A stretch of DNA of 64,000 bases from Acuticoccus sp965213555 (lineage in GTDB: Bacteria; Pseudomonadota; Alphaproteobacteria; Rhizobiales; Amorphaceae): positions 1,426,001 to 1,490,000 of the forward strand of contig NZ_OZ243890.1 of assembly GCF_965213555.1 (NCBI RefSeq), given 5' to 3'. Of the stretch, positions 18,067-26,656 are shown in pieces. Position 1 is the stretch's first letter. Each line of letters begins with the position of its first letter. The position numbers and the translations under genes are program-made. The notes under the pieces are model-generated. The model was given only the letters and a program-made list of their open reading frames with translations. It made no database searches and was not told where the DNA came from.

Positions 18067-19020
18067 TCAGCCAGCAGCCCGCACCTCCGCGCGCTTGTCG
18101 TCGAGCACGTCGCGCAGGATGTCGACCAGACAACGCCTCGGCGGCCAGTCCATGAGCCGCGAGATGCGTTCGGTGCGCGTGGTGGCGACGGGGATCTCGT
18201 TCGGTCGGAGCCTCGCGGGGTCGACCTCGACGGCGACGTCCACGGTCGCGAGCCGCAACAGGACGTCGAGCATGGCCTCGATGGGGGTCGCGACGCCGCG
18301 CGCGACGTTGAGGAGGGTGCGCTGGGGCAGCCGATCGGCCATGGCGAGGAGCCTGACGTAGGTCGCCGCAACGTCGGCCACGTGGAGGAAGTCGCGTGCC
18401 GCCTTGAGGTTGCCGACCTTGAGGCGGGGCGGGACGAGCCCGGCCTCCATCCGGGCGAGCTGCGCGGCGAATGAGGGGATCGCGAAGTTCTCGGACTGCC
18501 CCGGGCCCGTGTGGTTGAACGGGCGGGCGAGGATCAATTTGACGCTCGCCGGGAGCGTCGCGACGAAGGCGTGTTCGGAGGCGAGCTTGGAGCACGCGTA
18601 GGGTCCGTTCGGGCGGGGCACGGTCGCCTCGTCCACCGCGCCACCGACGAGGGCGCGGCCGTAGACCTCGGCGGTGCTCGTGGCGAGGACGAGGGCGTCC
18701 GGCACGTGCTGCGCTACGGCGCGCGCGACCCAGAGCGAGGCGTCGACGTTGTCGCGCCACACGGCGTCCGGGTCGCGCCGCGCAAGCCCGACCGAGGAGT
18801 ACGCGGCGAGGTGGACGACGATGCCCGGCGCGGCGTCGCGCACGAGGCGGTCGGTGGCGGCACGGCCGGTGAGGTCCACGGCAGCGCCTCCCGCAGGCGC
18901 GGGGGGCGAGCGCACGACCTCGACGAGCGCACGGCCCGGGAACGCCTCGCGCAGCATCGGCGCGATCGTGCGGCCGACGAACCCCGCGCTGCCGGTCAAC
19001 AGGATGGGGCGTGCGGACAT
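18067..19020 (-). CDS. NAD(P)-dependent nucleotide-sugar epimerase/reductase (extended SDR)
   Basis: 317 residues from ATG 19020. Extended SDR fold: the Rossmann motif GSAGFVG at residues 10-16, the catalytic Y141-x-x-x-K145 (YACSK) with ATSTAEVYG before it, and the RPFNHTGPGQ block typical of GDP-6-deoxy-4-keto-hexose reductases (RMD type) and GDP-mannose dehydratases. It therefore probably acts on a nucleotide-linked sugar; the exact substrate is not determinable. It ends about 85 bp upstream of ppa on the same strand, and its start is divergent from the UxaA-family gene. Confidence 0.82.
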   Translation of the reverse strand: MSARPILLTGSAGFVGRTIAPMLREAFPGRALVEVVRSPPAPAGGAAVDLTGRAATDRLVRDAAPGIVVHLAAYSSVGLARRDPDAVWRDNVDASLWVARAVAQHVPDALVLATSTAEVYGRALVGGAVDEATVPRPNGPYACSKLASEHAFVATLPASVKLILARPFNHTGPGQSENFAIPSFAAQLARMEAGLVPPRLKVGNLKAARDFLHVADVAATYVRLLAMADRLPQRTLLNVARGVATPIEAMLDVLLRLATVDVAVEVDPARLRPNEIPVATTRTERISRLMDWPPRRCLVDILRDVLDDKRAEVRAAG

Positions 19021-19175
19021 CGAGCGACGGGTCCGGGCGAGGAGGGCGGGCAAGGCGCGGTGCTGAGGCGGCGACCGGCATAGGCGAGCGCGGTCCTGCC
19101 GTCCATCGGTGCCAGGCTGGTCAACGGCGCCGTGGCGCGCTTAATGGGCCCGGTCAGCGCACGGTGGGGGTTCAG

Positions 19176-20726
19176 ATGGCAACGACCGATGAGTTGGAAC
19201 GCGAGGCGAGCGCGTCGGTCGCGCCCGTGTTCGTGCGGCTCGATCCGGTGGACGACGTCGTCACGGTGACGCGTCCGCTCGAGGCGGGTGCAACCGTCGA
19301 GGGGGTGGCCACAGGATCCCTCATTCCGCGCGGGCACAAGGTGGCGACGCGCGACGTCGCCGCCGGCAACCAAGTGCGCAAGTACGCCCAAGTGATCGGT
19401 ACCGCCAAGCGCGACATCGCCGCCGGCGAGCACGTGCACGACCACAACCTCGCCTTCGTGGCGACGGCCGGCACCTATCGCTTCGGCACAAACCTTCGTC
19501 CCGCAGCGAAGCCGGCGCGCGAGGACACCTTCGCCGGTTACCGGCGGGCGTCAGGCGCGGTGGGCACGCGCAACTACATCGCCCTCCTCACCAGCGTGAA
19601 CTGCTCGGCGACCGCGGCGCACAAGATCGCCGACCACTTCACCCCGGAGCGCCTGGCCGCCTACCCCAACGTCGACGGCGTCGTCGCCTTCGCCCACGGG
19701 ACGGGCTGCGGCATGGCCGGCTCCGGCGACGGCTTCGCCGCGCTCCAGCGCGTCATGTGGGGCATCGCGCGGCACCCGAACCTCGGCGGCGTCGTGATGG
19801 TCGGCCTCGGCTGCGAGATGAACCAGATCGCCTGGCTCCTGGAAGCCTACGGCCTGAAGGAGGGGCCGACCTTCGCGGCGATGAACATCCAGGACGTCGC
19901 GGGGCTGCGCCGCACGGTGGCGGCCGGCATCGCCAAGGTCGAGGCGATGCTGCCGCTGGTGAACGACGCCGGCCGCGAGCCGTGCCCGGCCGCAAGGCTC
20001 ACCGTGGCGCTGCAGTGCGGCGGGTCGGACGCCTGGTCGGGCATCACCGCCAACCCCGCCCTCGGCCACGCCTGCGACCTCCTGGTCGCCCAGGGCGGCA
20101 CTGGCGTGCTGGCCGAGACGCCGGAGATCTACGGCGCGGAGCACCTCCTCGCCGAGCGCGCCGCGACGCCCGAGGTCGGCGAGCGGCTCATCGCGCGCAT
20201 TAGGTGGTGGGAGGATTACGTGGCGCGCAACAAGGGGTCCATGGACAACAACCCCTCGCCAGGCAACAAGCGCGGCGGCCTGACGACGATCCTGGAGAAG
20301 TCCCTCGGCGCGGCGGCGAAGGGCGGCACGACGCCGCTGACGGGGGTCTACGAGTACGCCGAGCCCATCGCGGCGCCGGGCTTCGCGTTCATGGACTCGC
20401 CGGGCTACGATCCCGCCTCGGTGACGGGCCAGATTGCGTCGGGCTGCAACGTCGTCGTCTTCACCACCGGGCGCGGCTCGGCGTTCGGCTCCAAGCCCGC
20501 GCCGACCATCAAGGTAGCGACGACGCGCGAGCTCGCCCGCACGATGGACGAGGACATGGACGTCGACGCCGGCACGATCCTCACGGGCGAGGCGAGCGTC
20601 GAGGAGGTCGGCCGGCAGATCTACGAGCGCATCCTCGCCGTCGCCTCGGGCGAGGCCACGAAGTCCGAGGCCCAGGGGCTCGGCGACCACGAGTTCGTGC
20701 CTTGGCAGATCGGCGCGGTGATGTAA
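19176..20726 (+). CDS. UxaA-family sugar-acid dehydratase (altronate/galactarate/fuconate type)
   Basis: Iron-dependent dehydratase of the UxaA/GarD superfamily, converting an aldonic or aldaric acid to a 2-keto-3-deoxy acid. 516 residues from ATG 19176. The N-terminal ~100 residues are the SAF-like domain (VEGVATGSLIPRGHKVA, IAAGEHVHDHNL). The C-terminal catalytic part begins NYIALLTSVNCSATAAHKIA, with HGTGCG at 174-179, and GGSDAWSGITANPALG and DNNPSPGNKRGGLTTI downstream. Full length and both domains in one chain match single-chain UxaA. The next genes on this strand include an SDR, an FAH-family hydrolase and a 2-hydroxyacid dehydrogenase, consistent with a sugar-acid route; the actual acid (L-fuconate, altronate or other) is inference. 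Confidence 0.88.
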   Translation: MATTDELEREASASVAPVFVRLDPVDDVVTVTRPLEAGATVEGVATGSLIPRGHKVATRDVAAGNQVRKYAQVIGTAKRDIAAGEHVHDHNLAFVATAGTYRFGTNLRPAAKPAREDTFAGYRRASGAVGTRNYIALLTSVNCSATAAHKIADHFTPERLAAYPNVDGVVAFAHGTGCGMAGSGDGFAALQRVMWGIARHPNLGGVVMVGLGCEMNQIAWLLEAYGLKEGPTFAAMNIQDVAGLRRTVAAGIAKVEAMLPLVNDAGREPCPAARLTVALQCGGSDAWSGITANPALGHACDLLVAQGGTGVLAETPEIYGAEHLLAERAATPEVGERLIARIRWWEDYVARNKGSMDNNPSPGNKRGGLTTILEKSLGAAAKGGTTPLTGVYEYAEPIAAPGFAFMDSPGYDPASVTGQIASGCNVVVFTTGRGSAFGSKPAPTIKVATTRELARTMDEDMDVDAGTILTGEASVEEVGRQIYERILAVASGEATKSEAQGLGDHEFVPWQIGAVM

Positions 20727-20751
20727 CCCGTCAGCAGACCACGAGGCTCCC

Positions 20752-21783
20752 ATGCGCCAAGCTGTCATCCACATCGGCTCGCTCAAGACCGGCTCGACGT
20801 CCGTGCAGGACTCGTTCAGCCGAGCACGGGCTGCGTTGGCCGCGCGAGGACTGCACTACGCGTCGATGGCGCGGAACCACGCGTTCCTGTCCTTCTCGCT
20901 GCGCTACGCCGACCGGTTCGGCTTCGACGACGCACAGAACAAGTGGTCCGGGGCGACGGCGCAGAAGGCGCTGCACCGGCTGAACCTCGCCAAGGCGGAG
21001 GCCGCGGACTTCAGTGACGGCACGTTCATGTTCTCCACCGAGTCGCTGTTCAAGTCCACGCCAAGGCGCGCGGCCATCCTGAAGGAGATGGCGGACGAGA
21101 TGTTCCCGGGGATCCCCGTGAAGATCCTCGCCTACATCCGCCACCCCGTGGGGTACACGATCAGCAACGGGCAGGAGCGCATCAAGCGTACCTACGCCAC
21201 CTCTGCTGATGTCGAGGCGGAGGGGTACGACGGACACCTGCGTCGCGGCATCGAAACCTTCGCGAAAACGTTCGGCCGCGATGCGCTCGTGCTGCGGTCC
21301 TACGACGAGGCAGTGGCGAAGCTCGGCGCCGTGGAGCACGACGTGCTCGAGACGCTCGGGGTCTCCGACGCCGCGCAGGCGCTCGAGATCAGGCGCAAGA
21401 ACACGTCGCTCTCGATGAACGCGGTCCAGGTGGCCGACGCGCTGAACCGCAAGCTCAAGGCCGAGAACGTACCGCTGCAACGGGCGCAGCGCACCATGAA
21501 GGCAAGGCTCCTGCGCAAGCTGGAGGGACCGAAGTTCGCCCTCAGCGCTGCGGCCCTCGATCGCCTGCGCGAGCAGTCGAGGGCGGACGTCGACTGGTTC
21601 GGCGAGGCGTTCGGGCTAGTGCTGCCCGAGCCGAAGGTCACGACCCGCGAGGCGCTCGCCCCCGAGATGCTGCGGGAGAAGCAGGCGACTCGACGGGCCA
21701 ATGCGTTCGCCAACCGCGTCAAGGCGGCAAACGAGCGCCAAGCTCGCCAGCCCGAGGAGGACGATGAGACGGCGGACGATTGA
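20752..21783 (+). CDS. Sulfotransferase-like protein
   Basis: 343 residues, soluble. The N-terminus carries a PAPS-binding 5'-phosphosulfate loop (HIGSLKTGSTS at residues 7-17), and a 3'-phosphate-type motif follows at ~128-140 (YIRHPVGYTISNG), the arrangement of bacterial sulfotransferases acting on polysaccharides or lipids. The C-terminal ~60 residues are charged and helical (QATRRANAFANRVKAANERQ). It lies 25 bp after the UxaA-family gene, so it may be co-transcribed although a functional link is unclear. The acceptor is unknown. Some members of this P-loop family have lost activity, so 'sulfotransferase-like' is as far as the sequence goes. Confidence 0.78.
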   Translation: MRQAVIHIGSLKTGSTSVQDSFSRARAALAARGLHYASMARNHAFLSFSLRYADRFGFDDAQNKWSGATAQKALHRLNLAKAEAADFSDGTFMFSTESLFKSTPRRAAILKEMADEMFPGIPVKILAYIRHPVGYTISNGQERIKRTYATSADVEAEGYDGHLRRGIETFAKTFGRDALVLRSYDEAVAKLGAVEHDVLETLGVSDAAQALEIRRKNTSLSMNAVQVADALNRKLKAENVPLQRAQRTMKARLLRKLEGPKFALSAAALDRLREQSRADVDWFGEAFGLVLPEPKVTTREALAPEMLREKQATRRANAFANRVKAANERQARQPEEDDETADD

Positions 21784-21951
21784 CCGACGGTGCCACGCAC
21801 GTCCGCGGATGCGATCCGCTGATGTTGCGCCTGCGGGAACGAATTCACGCTTGATTGCCGTACGACCATCACGCATTGTTGCGAGGTGCGACCATAGCGC
21901 GCACCATTGACGGACCGGGCGACGGGCCCGAGCGGCAGCGGAAGCATCGGC

Positions 21952-22263
21952 ATGGCAACGACGAAGGACACGGTCGAGTTCTACCAGGACCGGCGCGGCG
22001 AGTGGCGCTGGCGCATGAAGGCCTCGGATGGCGGGGTGGTCGGGGCGGCTTGCGAGGGCTACGTCTCGCGCGCGGACTGCGAGAAGAACGCCAAGCGCAG
22101 CAAGAACGCCAAGGACAAGTGGGAGTTCTACGAGGACAAGGCGGGCAACTGGCGATGGCGGCGCGTGGCCTCCAACGGCAAGATCGTCGGCGCCGCGCCG
22201 TCGGGCTTCAAGTCGCGCGACGCGGCCCAGGCGAACGCCGAGCGTCAGGGCTACGCCGGCTGA
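21952..22263 (+). CDS. YegP/DUF1508 family small protein
   Basis: 103 residues made of two copies of the ~48-residue DUF1508 unit: VEFYQDRRGEWRWRMKASDG and WEFYEDKAGNWRWRRVASNG open the two repeats, each followed by a region ending in SRADCEKNA or SRDAAQANAE. The family (UPF0339, YegP) forms a swapped beta-rich dimer and has no established activity. ATG 21952 follows a weak GGAAG. The gene stands 22 bp before the nitronate monooxygenase start. Confidence 0.9.
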   Translation: MATTKDTVEFYQDRRGEWRWRMKASDGGVVGAACEGYVSRADCEKNAKRSKNAKDKWEFYEDKAGNWRWRRVASNGKIVGAAPSGFKSRDAAQANAERQGYAG

Positions 22264-22285
22264 TCTCAACGCTCGGCGCGGTCCG

Positions 22286-23251
22286 TTGATCGCGACGAGG
22301 CTGACGCGGGCGCTCTCCATCGAGGCGCCGATCCTGTCCGCACCGATGGCGTTCGCGTCTGGAGGCGCGCTCGCCGCGGCGGTGACGCGTGCCGGTGGCC
22401 TCGGCCTCATCGGCGGTGGCTACGGCGATCCTGCGTTCGTGGAGGCGGCGTTCCGCGACGCCGGCAACACGCGGGTCGGCTGCGGCTTCATCACGTGGCG
22501 TCTGCCCGAGCATCCCGACACGCTGCGCCTCGCGCTCGAGCGTCGGCCCGTTGCCGTCATGCTCTCCTTCGGCGATCCGTCCCCCTACGCCGCCGCGGTG
22601 CGGGACGCCGGGGCGCTCCTCATCTGCCAGGTGCAGGACCTGCCCAGCGCACGGCTCGCGCGGGCGGCGGGGGCGGACGTGATCGTCGCGCAGGGCGCGG
22701 AGGCCGGCGGGCACGGCGCAACGCGCGCAACCATGACGCTGGTGCCCGAGGTGCGCGACGCCTTGGGACCCGAGCCGCTGCTCGTCGCCGCCGGCGGGAT
22801 CGCGGACGGTCGCGGCCTCGCCTCCGCCCTCGCGCTGGGCGCCGACGGCGTCCTCATGGGCTCGCGCTTCTGGGCGAGCGCGGAGGCCCTCACGCACGAG
22901 CGGCACGTGGCGGCAGCCATCGCGGCGGACGGCGACGGCACCGTGCGCCAGCGCGCCACCGACATCGCAAGGGGCTACGACTGGCCGGACGCCTACACCG
23001 CGCGAGTCCTCGACAACGCCTTCGTGCGCCGTTGGGGGGGTCGCCCGCAGGAGCATCGCGCCGCGGCAGCCGCCCAGCGCGAGGGCTATACCGAGGCGTT
23101 CCGCGCGGGGGATCCCGAGGAGGTCGGCGTCTTCGTCGGCGAGGCGGCGGGCCTCATTTACGATCGCCCGACGGCCGCCGACATCGTCGCGCGGACCGTC
23201 GCCGAGGCCGAAGCCGTGATCAGCGCCGTCGCGTCCCTGTCGACGGGCTGA
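22286..23251 (+). CDS. Nitronate monooxygenase (NPD/2-nitropropane dioxygenase family)
   Basis: FMN-dependent TIM-barrel enzyme oxidising alkyl nitronates (for example propionate-3-nitronate) to aldehydes and nitrite. 321 residues if started at TTG 22286, the only plausible start before the first barrel strand (IEAPILSAPMAFASGG). The diagnostic GAEAGGHG motif with its catalytic histidine is present, followed by the FMN-phosphate segments PLLVAAGGIADG and LGADGVLMGSRF. The C-terminal helices (YTEAFRAGDPEEVGVFVGEAAG) are typical. Probably detoxifying. It may be co-transcribed with the YegP-like gene upstream and the dioxygenase gene 54 bp downstream. Confidence 0.87.
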   Translation: MIATRLTRALSIEAPILSAPMAFASGGALAAAVTRAGGLGLIGGGYGDPAFVEAAFRDAGNTRVGCGFITWRLPEHPDTLRLALERRPVAVMLSFGDPSPYAAAVRDAGALLICQVQDLPSARLARAAGADVIVAQGAEAGGHGATRATMTLVPEVRDALGPEPLLVAAGGIADGRGLASALALGADGVLMGSRFWASAEALTHERHVAAAIAADGDGTVRQRATDIARGYDWPDAYTARVLDNAFVRRWGGRPQEHRAAAAAQREGYTEAFRAGDPEEVGVFVGEAAGLIYDRPTAADIVARTVAEAEAVISAVASLSTG

Positions 23252-23305
23252 ACTTCCCACGACGGTGCGTGAGGCGTACCTTCCCCAAAACCAAGGGAGG
23301 GTACC

Positions 23306-24220
23306 ATGGCAGCTCCTCGCAGCACCTCGCGGGAGGTCCTCAGCGCCGAAGAGGTCGCATCCTACGACGAGAACGGCTACGTCGTCCTCGAGCGACGGGT
23401 TCCTGCCGAGACGGTGGCGGCGCTCAAGGCCGAGCTCGCGCGCTTCCAAGAAGCGGCGCGCGGCATGACGGCGAGCGACGACAAGCTCGATCTTGAGGAC
23501 AGCCACAAGCCGGACGAGCCGCGCGTGCGCCGCGTGAAGCTGCCCCACACCCAGAGCACGGTGGTGAACGAGCTCCTGCGCTCAGACATCGTCCTCGCCC
23601 CGGTGCGCGACCTCGTCGGCCCGAGCGTGCGCCTCCATACCACCAAGCTCAACGTGAAATCCGCGCGCTACGGCGCCCCGGTGGACTGGCACCAGGACTT
23701 CGCGTTCTACCCGCACACCAACGACGACCTCCTCGCGGTGGGCGTCATGCTCGACGACGTCGACGAGCAGAACGGCCCGCTGATGGTGTTCCCGGGCAGC
23801 CACCGCGCCGCGATCTACGACCATCACTCCGGCGGCGTGTTCGCTGGCACCATGGACCTCGAGGCGAGCGGGCTCGACATGGCGGATGCCGTCAAGCTGA
23901 AGGCGCCGGCGGGCTCGATCTCGATCCACCACGCGCGGATCGTGCACGGGTCGGACACCAACCGCTCGCCGCGCGACCGCGGCGTCCTGTTCCTGGAGAT
24001 GATGGCGGCCGACGCGTTCCCCGTCCTGGGTTCGATGACGGGCGCGCTGTCGTTCGAGGACTACGACGCGCGTCTGTTGTGCGGCGAGCCGACGACGCGG
24101 CCACGGCTCGAGCCCGTCCCGGTGCGCGTGCCCCAACCGCAGCCCTCCACGAGGGGCTCCATCTACGAGGTTCAGAAGGCCGCCGCGAAGAGGGGCCTCG
24201 CCGCCGCCGCCGCCGAGTGA
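23306..24220 (+). CDS. Phytanoyl-CoA dioxygenase (PhyH) family oxygenase
   Basis: Fe(II)/2-oxoglutarate-dependent hydroxylase, 304 residues. The iron triad is visible: His129 and Asp131 in DWHQDFAFYPH, and the distal His214 in ARIVHGSD, with Arg220 (TNRSPRD) placed to bind 2-oxoglutarate. The N-terminal EVASYDENGYVVLERRVP and the GPLMVFPGSHR block are PhyH family features. Substrates of bacterial members range from compatible solutes to phosphonates and natural products; nothing nearby settles which. ATG 23306 has AGGGAGGGTACC in front. The C-terminus is an alanine-rich tail. Confidence 0.87.
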   Translation: MAAPRSTSREVLSAEEVASYDENGYVVLERRVPAETVAALKAELARFQEAARGMTASDDKLDLEDSHKPDEPRVRRVKLPHTQSTVVNELLRSDIVLAPVRDLVGPSVRLHTTKLNVKSARYGAPVDWHQDFAFYPHTNDDLLAVGVMLDDVDEQNGPLMVFPGSHRAAIYDHHSGGVFAGTMDLEASGLDMADAVKLKAPAGSISIHHARIVHGSDTNRSPRDRGVLFLEMMAADAFPVLGSMTGALSFEDYDARLLCGEPTTRPRLEPVPVRVPQPQPSTRGSIYEVQKAAAKRGLAAAAAE

Positions 24221-24269
24221 TCTGGCGCGCCCGCCCGCGCCGCGGCATAACGGCCGCGGACGCGGGGGG

Positions 24270-24917
24270 ATGCGCACTATGTTGACGGTCTGGGGCCGGG
24301 CGAGCTCGGTCAACGTACAGAAGGTGATGTGGGTGATCGGCGAGCTCGGCCTCGCCCACGAGCGCTTCGACGTCGGCGGCCAGTTCGGCGGGCTCGACGC
24401 GCCGGACTACCTTGCCATGAACCCGCACGGGCTGATTCCGACGGTGCGCACCGAGGACGGCGTCATCCTGTGGGAGTCGAACGCGGTGGTGCGCTACCTC
24501 GCACGGCACGATCCGGAGCGACGGCTGTGGCCGGCGTCGGGCCAGTTGCAAGCCGACGCAGACCAGTGGGCCGAGTGGGCCGCCGTCGCCGTGCAGCGTC
24601 CGATGCAGGTCCTCTTCGTCTCCTACGTGCGCACCCCTCCTGCCGAGCGCAACACCGCCCTGATGGAGGCCGAGCACAGGGCCCTCACCCGGGCCATGCG
24701 CGTGGCGCACGAGCAGCTCGCGCGGCAGCCCTTCCTCGCCGGCGACCACCTCACCATCGCCGACATCGCGTTCGGAACCTTCCTCTACCGCTACCACGAG
24801 CTCGAGATCGCCCGGGCCGACCTGCCGGCGCTGTCGTCGTACTACGAGCGGCTGCGCAGCCGCTCGGCCTACCCTGAACACGTCATGGTCGACTTCAACT
24901 TCATGCGCGCCGCCTGA
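24270..24917 (+). CDS. Glutathione S-transferase family protein
   Basis: 215 residues with the N-terminal thioredoxin-fold domain (MLTVWGRASSVNVQKVMW, NPHGLIPTVRTEDGVILWESNAVVRYLA) and an all-helical C-terminal domain (FLAGDHLTIADIAFGTFLYRY). Ser11/Ser12 or nearby residues would be the catalytic hydroxyl. The sequence is of the beta-proteobacterial YfcG/theta-like broad group used for detoxification or as a glutathione-dependent reductase. ATG 24270 could be replaced by ATG 24279. The gene follows the dioxygenase by 49 bp. Confidence 0.9.
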   Translation: MRTMLTVWGRASSVNVQKVMWVIGELGLAHERFDVGGQFGGLDAPDYLAMNPHGLIPTVRTEDGVILWESNAVVRYLARHDPERRLWPASGQLQADADQWAEWAAVAVQRPMQVLFVSYVRTPPAERNTALMEAEHRALTRAMRVAHEQLARQPFLAGDHLTIADIAFGTFLYRYHELEIARADLPALSSYYERLRSRSAYPEHVMVDFNFMRAA

Positions 24918-25023
24918 GCGACGAGGTCGGCGGAGGGCCGAACGGGGTTGAGCCGATTGCCGTCGGCCGGCCCGGTGTGCCACCCATGGCGTGGGACGAA
25001 ACCAACCGCGAGACCGATCGCCC

Positions 25024-25752
25024 ATGCGCCTCAAGGGAAAACGTTGCCTCCTCACCGCCGCCGCGCAGGGCATCGGGCGGGCCACCGCCGCGGTTTTCGC
25101 AGCGGAGGGCGCGCAGGTGTTTGCCACCGACCTCAACGAGGCGGCGCTCGCCGGCCTGCCGGACGGGGTCGAGGCGTTCGCCCTCGACGTCCTCGACCGG
25201 GAGGCGCTCGAGGCGGCCATCGAGCGCGCGCGGCCCGACGTCCTGTTCAACTGCGCCGGCTACGTCCACCATGGCACCGTGCTCGACGCCACGGACGAGG
25301 AGTTCGACTTCGCGTTCGCGTTGAACGTGAAGTCGATGTTCCGAGCCTGCCGCGCGGTGGTCCCGGGGATGCTGGAGCGCGGCGGCGGCTCGATCATCAA
25401 CATCTCCTCGGCCGCCTCCTCGGTGATCGGCGCGCCGAACCGGTGCGTGTACGGCGCGTCGAAGGCGGCCGTCATCGGGCTCACCAAGTCGGTCGCGGTG
25501 GACTTCGTCACCCAGGGCATCAGGGTGAACGCCATCTGTCCCGGCACCGTCGACTCGCCCTCGCTGCACGACCGCCTACGTGCGACGGGGGATTACGACG
25601 CCGCGATGAAGGCGTTCATCGCCCGCCAGCCCATGGGTCGGATCGCCACCGCCGAGGAGATCGCCGCCCTCGCGGTCTACCTTGCCTCCGACGAGTCGGC
25701 CTTCGTGACCGGGCAGGCGATGGTCATCGACGGCGGCTGGAGCGTCGGCTGA
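25024..25752 (+). CDS. SDR family oxidoreductase, probable 2-keto-3-deoxy-sugar-acid dehydrogenase type
   Basis: 242 residues, classical SDR. The cofactor loop is TAAAQGIGRA (residues 11-20), with NCAGY at 76-80 and the catalytic set Ser128/Ser129, Tyr143, Lys147 (YGASK). The Asp after the second strand (FATDLNE) points to NAD. The AAAQGIG loop and overall layout are those of the DHRS6/BDH2-like group, which includes L-2-keto-3-deoxyfuconate/rhamnonate 4-dehydrogenases. An FAH-family hydrolase follows 61 bp later, exactly the next enzyme of that non-phosphorylated route, so a role in oxidising a 2-keto-3-deoxy acid to a 2,4-diketo acid is a reasonable inference. 3-hydroxybutyrate-type dehydrogenase remains possible. 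Confidence 0.83.
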   Translation: MRLKGKRCLLTAAAQGIGRATAAVFAAEGAQVFATDLNEAALAGLPDGVEAFALDVLDREALEAAIERARPDVLFNCAGYVHHGTVLDATDEEFDFAFALNVKSMFRACRAVVPGMLERGGGSIINISSAASSVIGAPNRCVYGASKAAVIGLTKSVAVDFVTQGIRVNAICPGTVDSPSLHDRLRATGDYDAAMKAFIARQPMGRIATAEEIAALAVYLASDESAFVTGQAMVIDGGWSVG

Positions 25753-25813
25753 CGCCACCCCGACGGGTCCCAAAGCAAACCCGGCGCCCGCCGCCGAACC
25801 CTGGAGGACGTCC

Positions 25814-26656
25814 TTGAAGCTCCTGCGATACGGCCCGGCGGGCCACGAGAAGCCGGCGTGCATCGCGCCCGACGGCACCACGCGCGACTTGTCCGGGGTG
25901 ATCTCCGACATCAGCTCGGCCACCATCGCGCCACAGATGTTCGAGACGATCCGCACCACCGACGTCGACGGGCTGCCGGTCATCGCCGATCCGGGCCGCA
26001 TCGGGCCGTGCGTCGGCCACCCGGGCAAGGTCATCTGCATCGGCCTCAACTACTCCGATCACGCCGCCGAGACCGGCGCGAGCCCGCCGTCCGAGCCCAT
26101 CGTGTTCAGCAAGGCGGTGACCGCGATCTGTGGCCCCAACGAAGACGTGGAGCTGCCTCGAGGCTCCGACGCGCTCGACTGGGAGGTGGAGCTCGCCGTC
26201 ATCGTCGGGCGCGAGGCGAAGTACGTGTCCGAGGCCGACGCGATGGACCACGTGGCCGGCTTCGCGCTGTTCAACGACGTGTCCGAGCGCACCTTCCAGA
26301 CGAAGCGCGAGGGCCAGTGGACCAAGGGCAAGAGCCACGACACGTTCGGCCCCCTCGGCCCATGGCTCGTCACCCCCGACGAGGTCGCCGACCCGCACAA
26401 CCTGTCCATGTGGCTCGACGTCAATGGCGAGCGGCGGCAGAACGGGTCGACGTCGACGCTCATCTTCAACGTGCCCACCGTCGTGTCCTACCTGTCGCAG
26501 TTCATGACCTTGAAGCCAGGCGACGTCATCGCCACCGGCACGCCCCCCGGCGTCGGCATGGGGATGAAGCCGCCGCAGTACCTCAAGGTCGGCGACGTCA
26601 TGACGCTCGGCATCGACGGGCTCGGCGAGCAGCGTCAGACGGTGGTGGCGGCGTGA
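25814..26656 (+). CDS. Fumarylacetoacetate hydrolase (FAH) family protein
   Basis: 280 residues; hydrolase of 2,4-diketo or related acids. It starts at TTG 25814 with GGAGG 7-8 bp upstream. The metal site is intact: Glu124 and Glu126 in DWEVELAVIVG, and Asp155 in FNDVSER. ICIGLNYSDHA (residues 75-84) holds the active-site His83. The C-terminal ATGTPPGVGMGMKPPQ loop is typical of this group, which includes 2,4-didehydro-3-deoxy-L-rhamnonate hydrolase, acylpyruvases and ureidoglycolate-lyase-like proteins. The stop overlaps the next gene's GTG by 4 bp, so the two are translationally coupled. Confidence 0.92.
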   Translation: MKLLRYGPAGHEKPACIAPDGTTRDLSGVISDISSATIAPQMFETIRTTDVDGLPVIADPGRIGPCVGHPGKVICIGLNYSDHAAETGASPPSEPIVFSKAVTAICGPNEDVELPRGSDALDWEVELAVIVGREAKYVSEADAMDHVAGFALFNDVSERTFQTKREGQWTKGKSHDTFGPLGPWLVTPDEVADPHNLSMWLDVNGERRQNGSTSTLIFNVPTVVSYLSQFMTLKPGDVIATGTPPGVGMGMKPPQYLKVGDVMTLGIDGLGEQRQTVVAA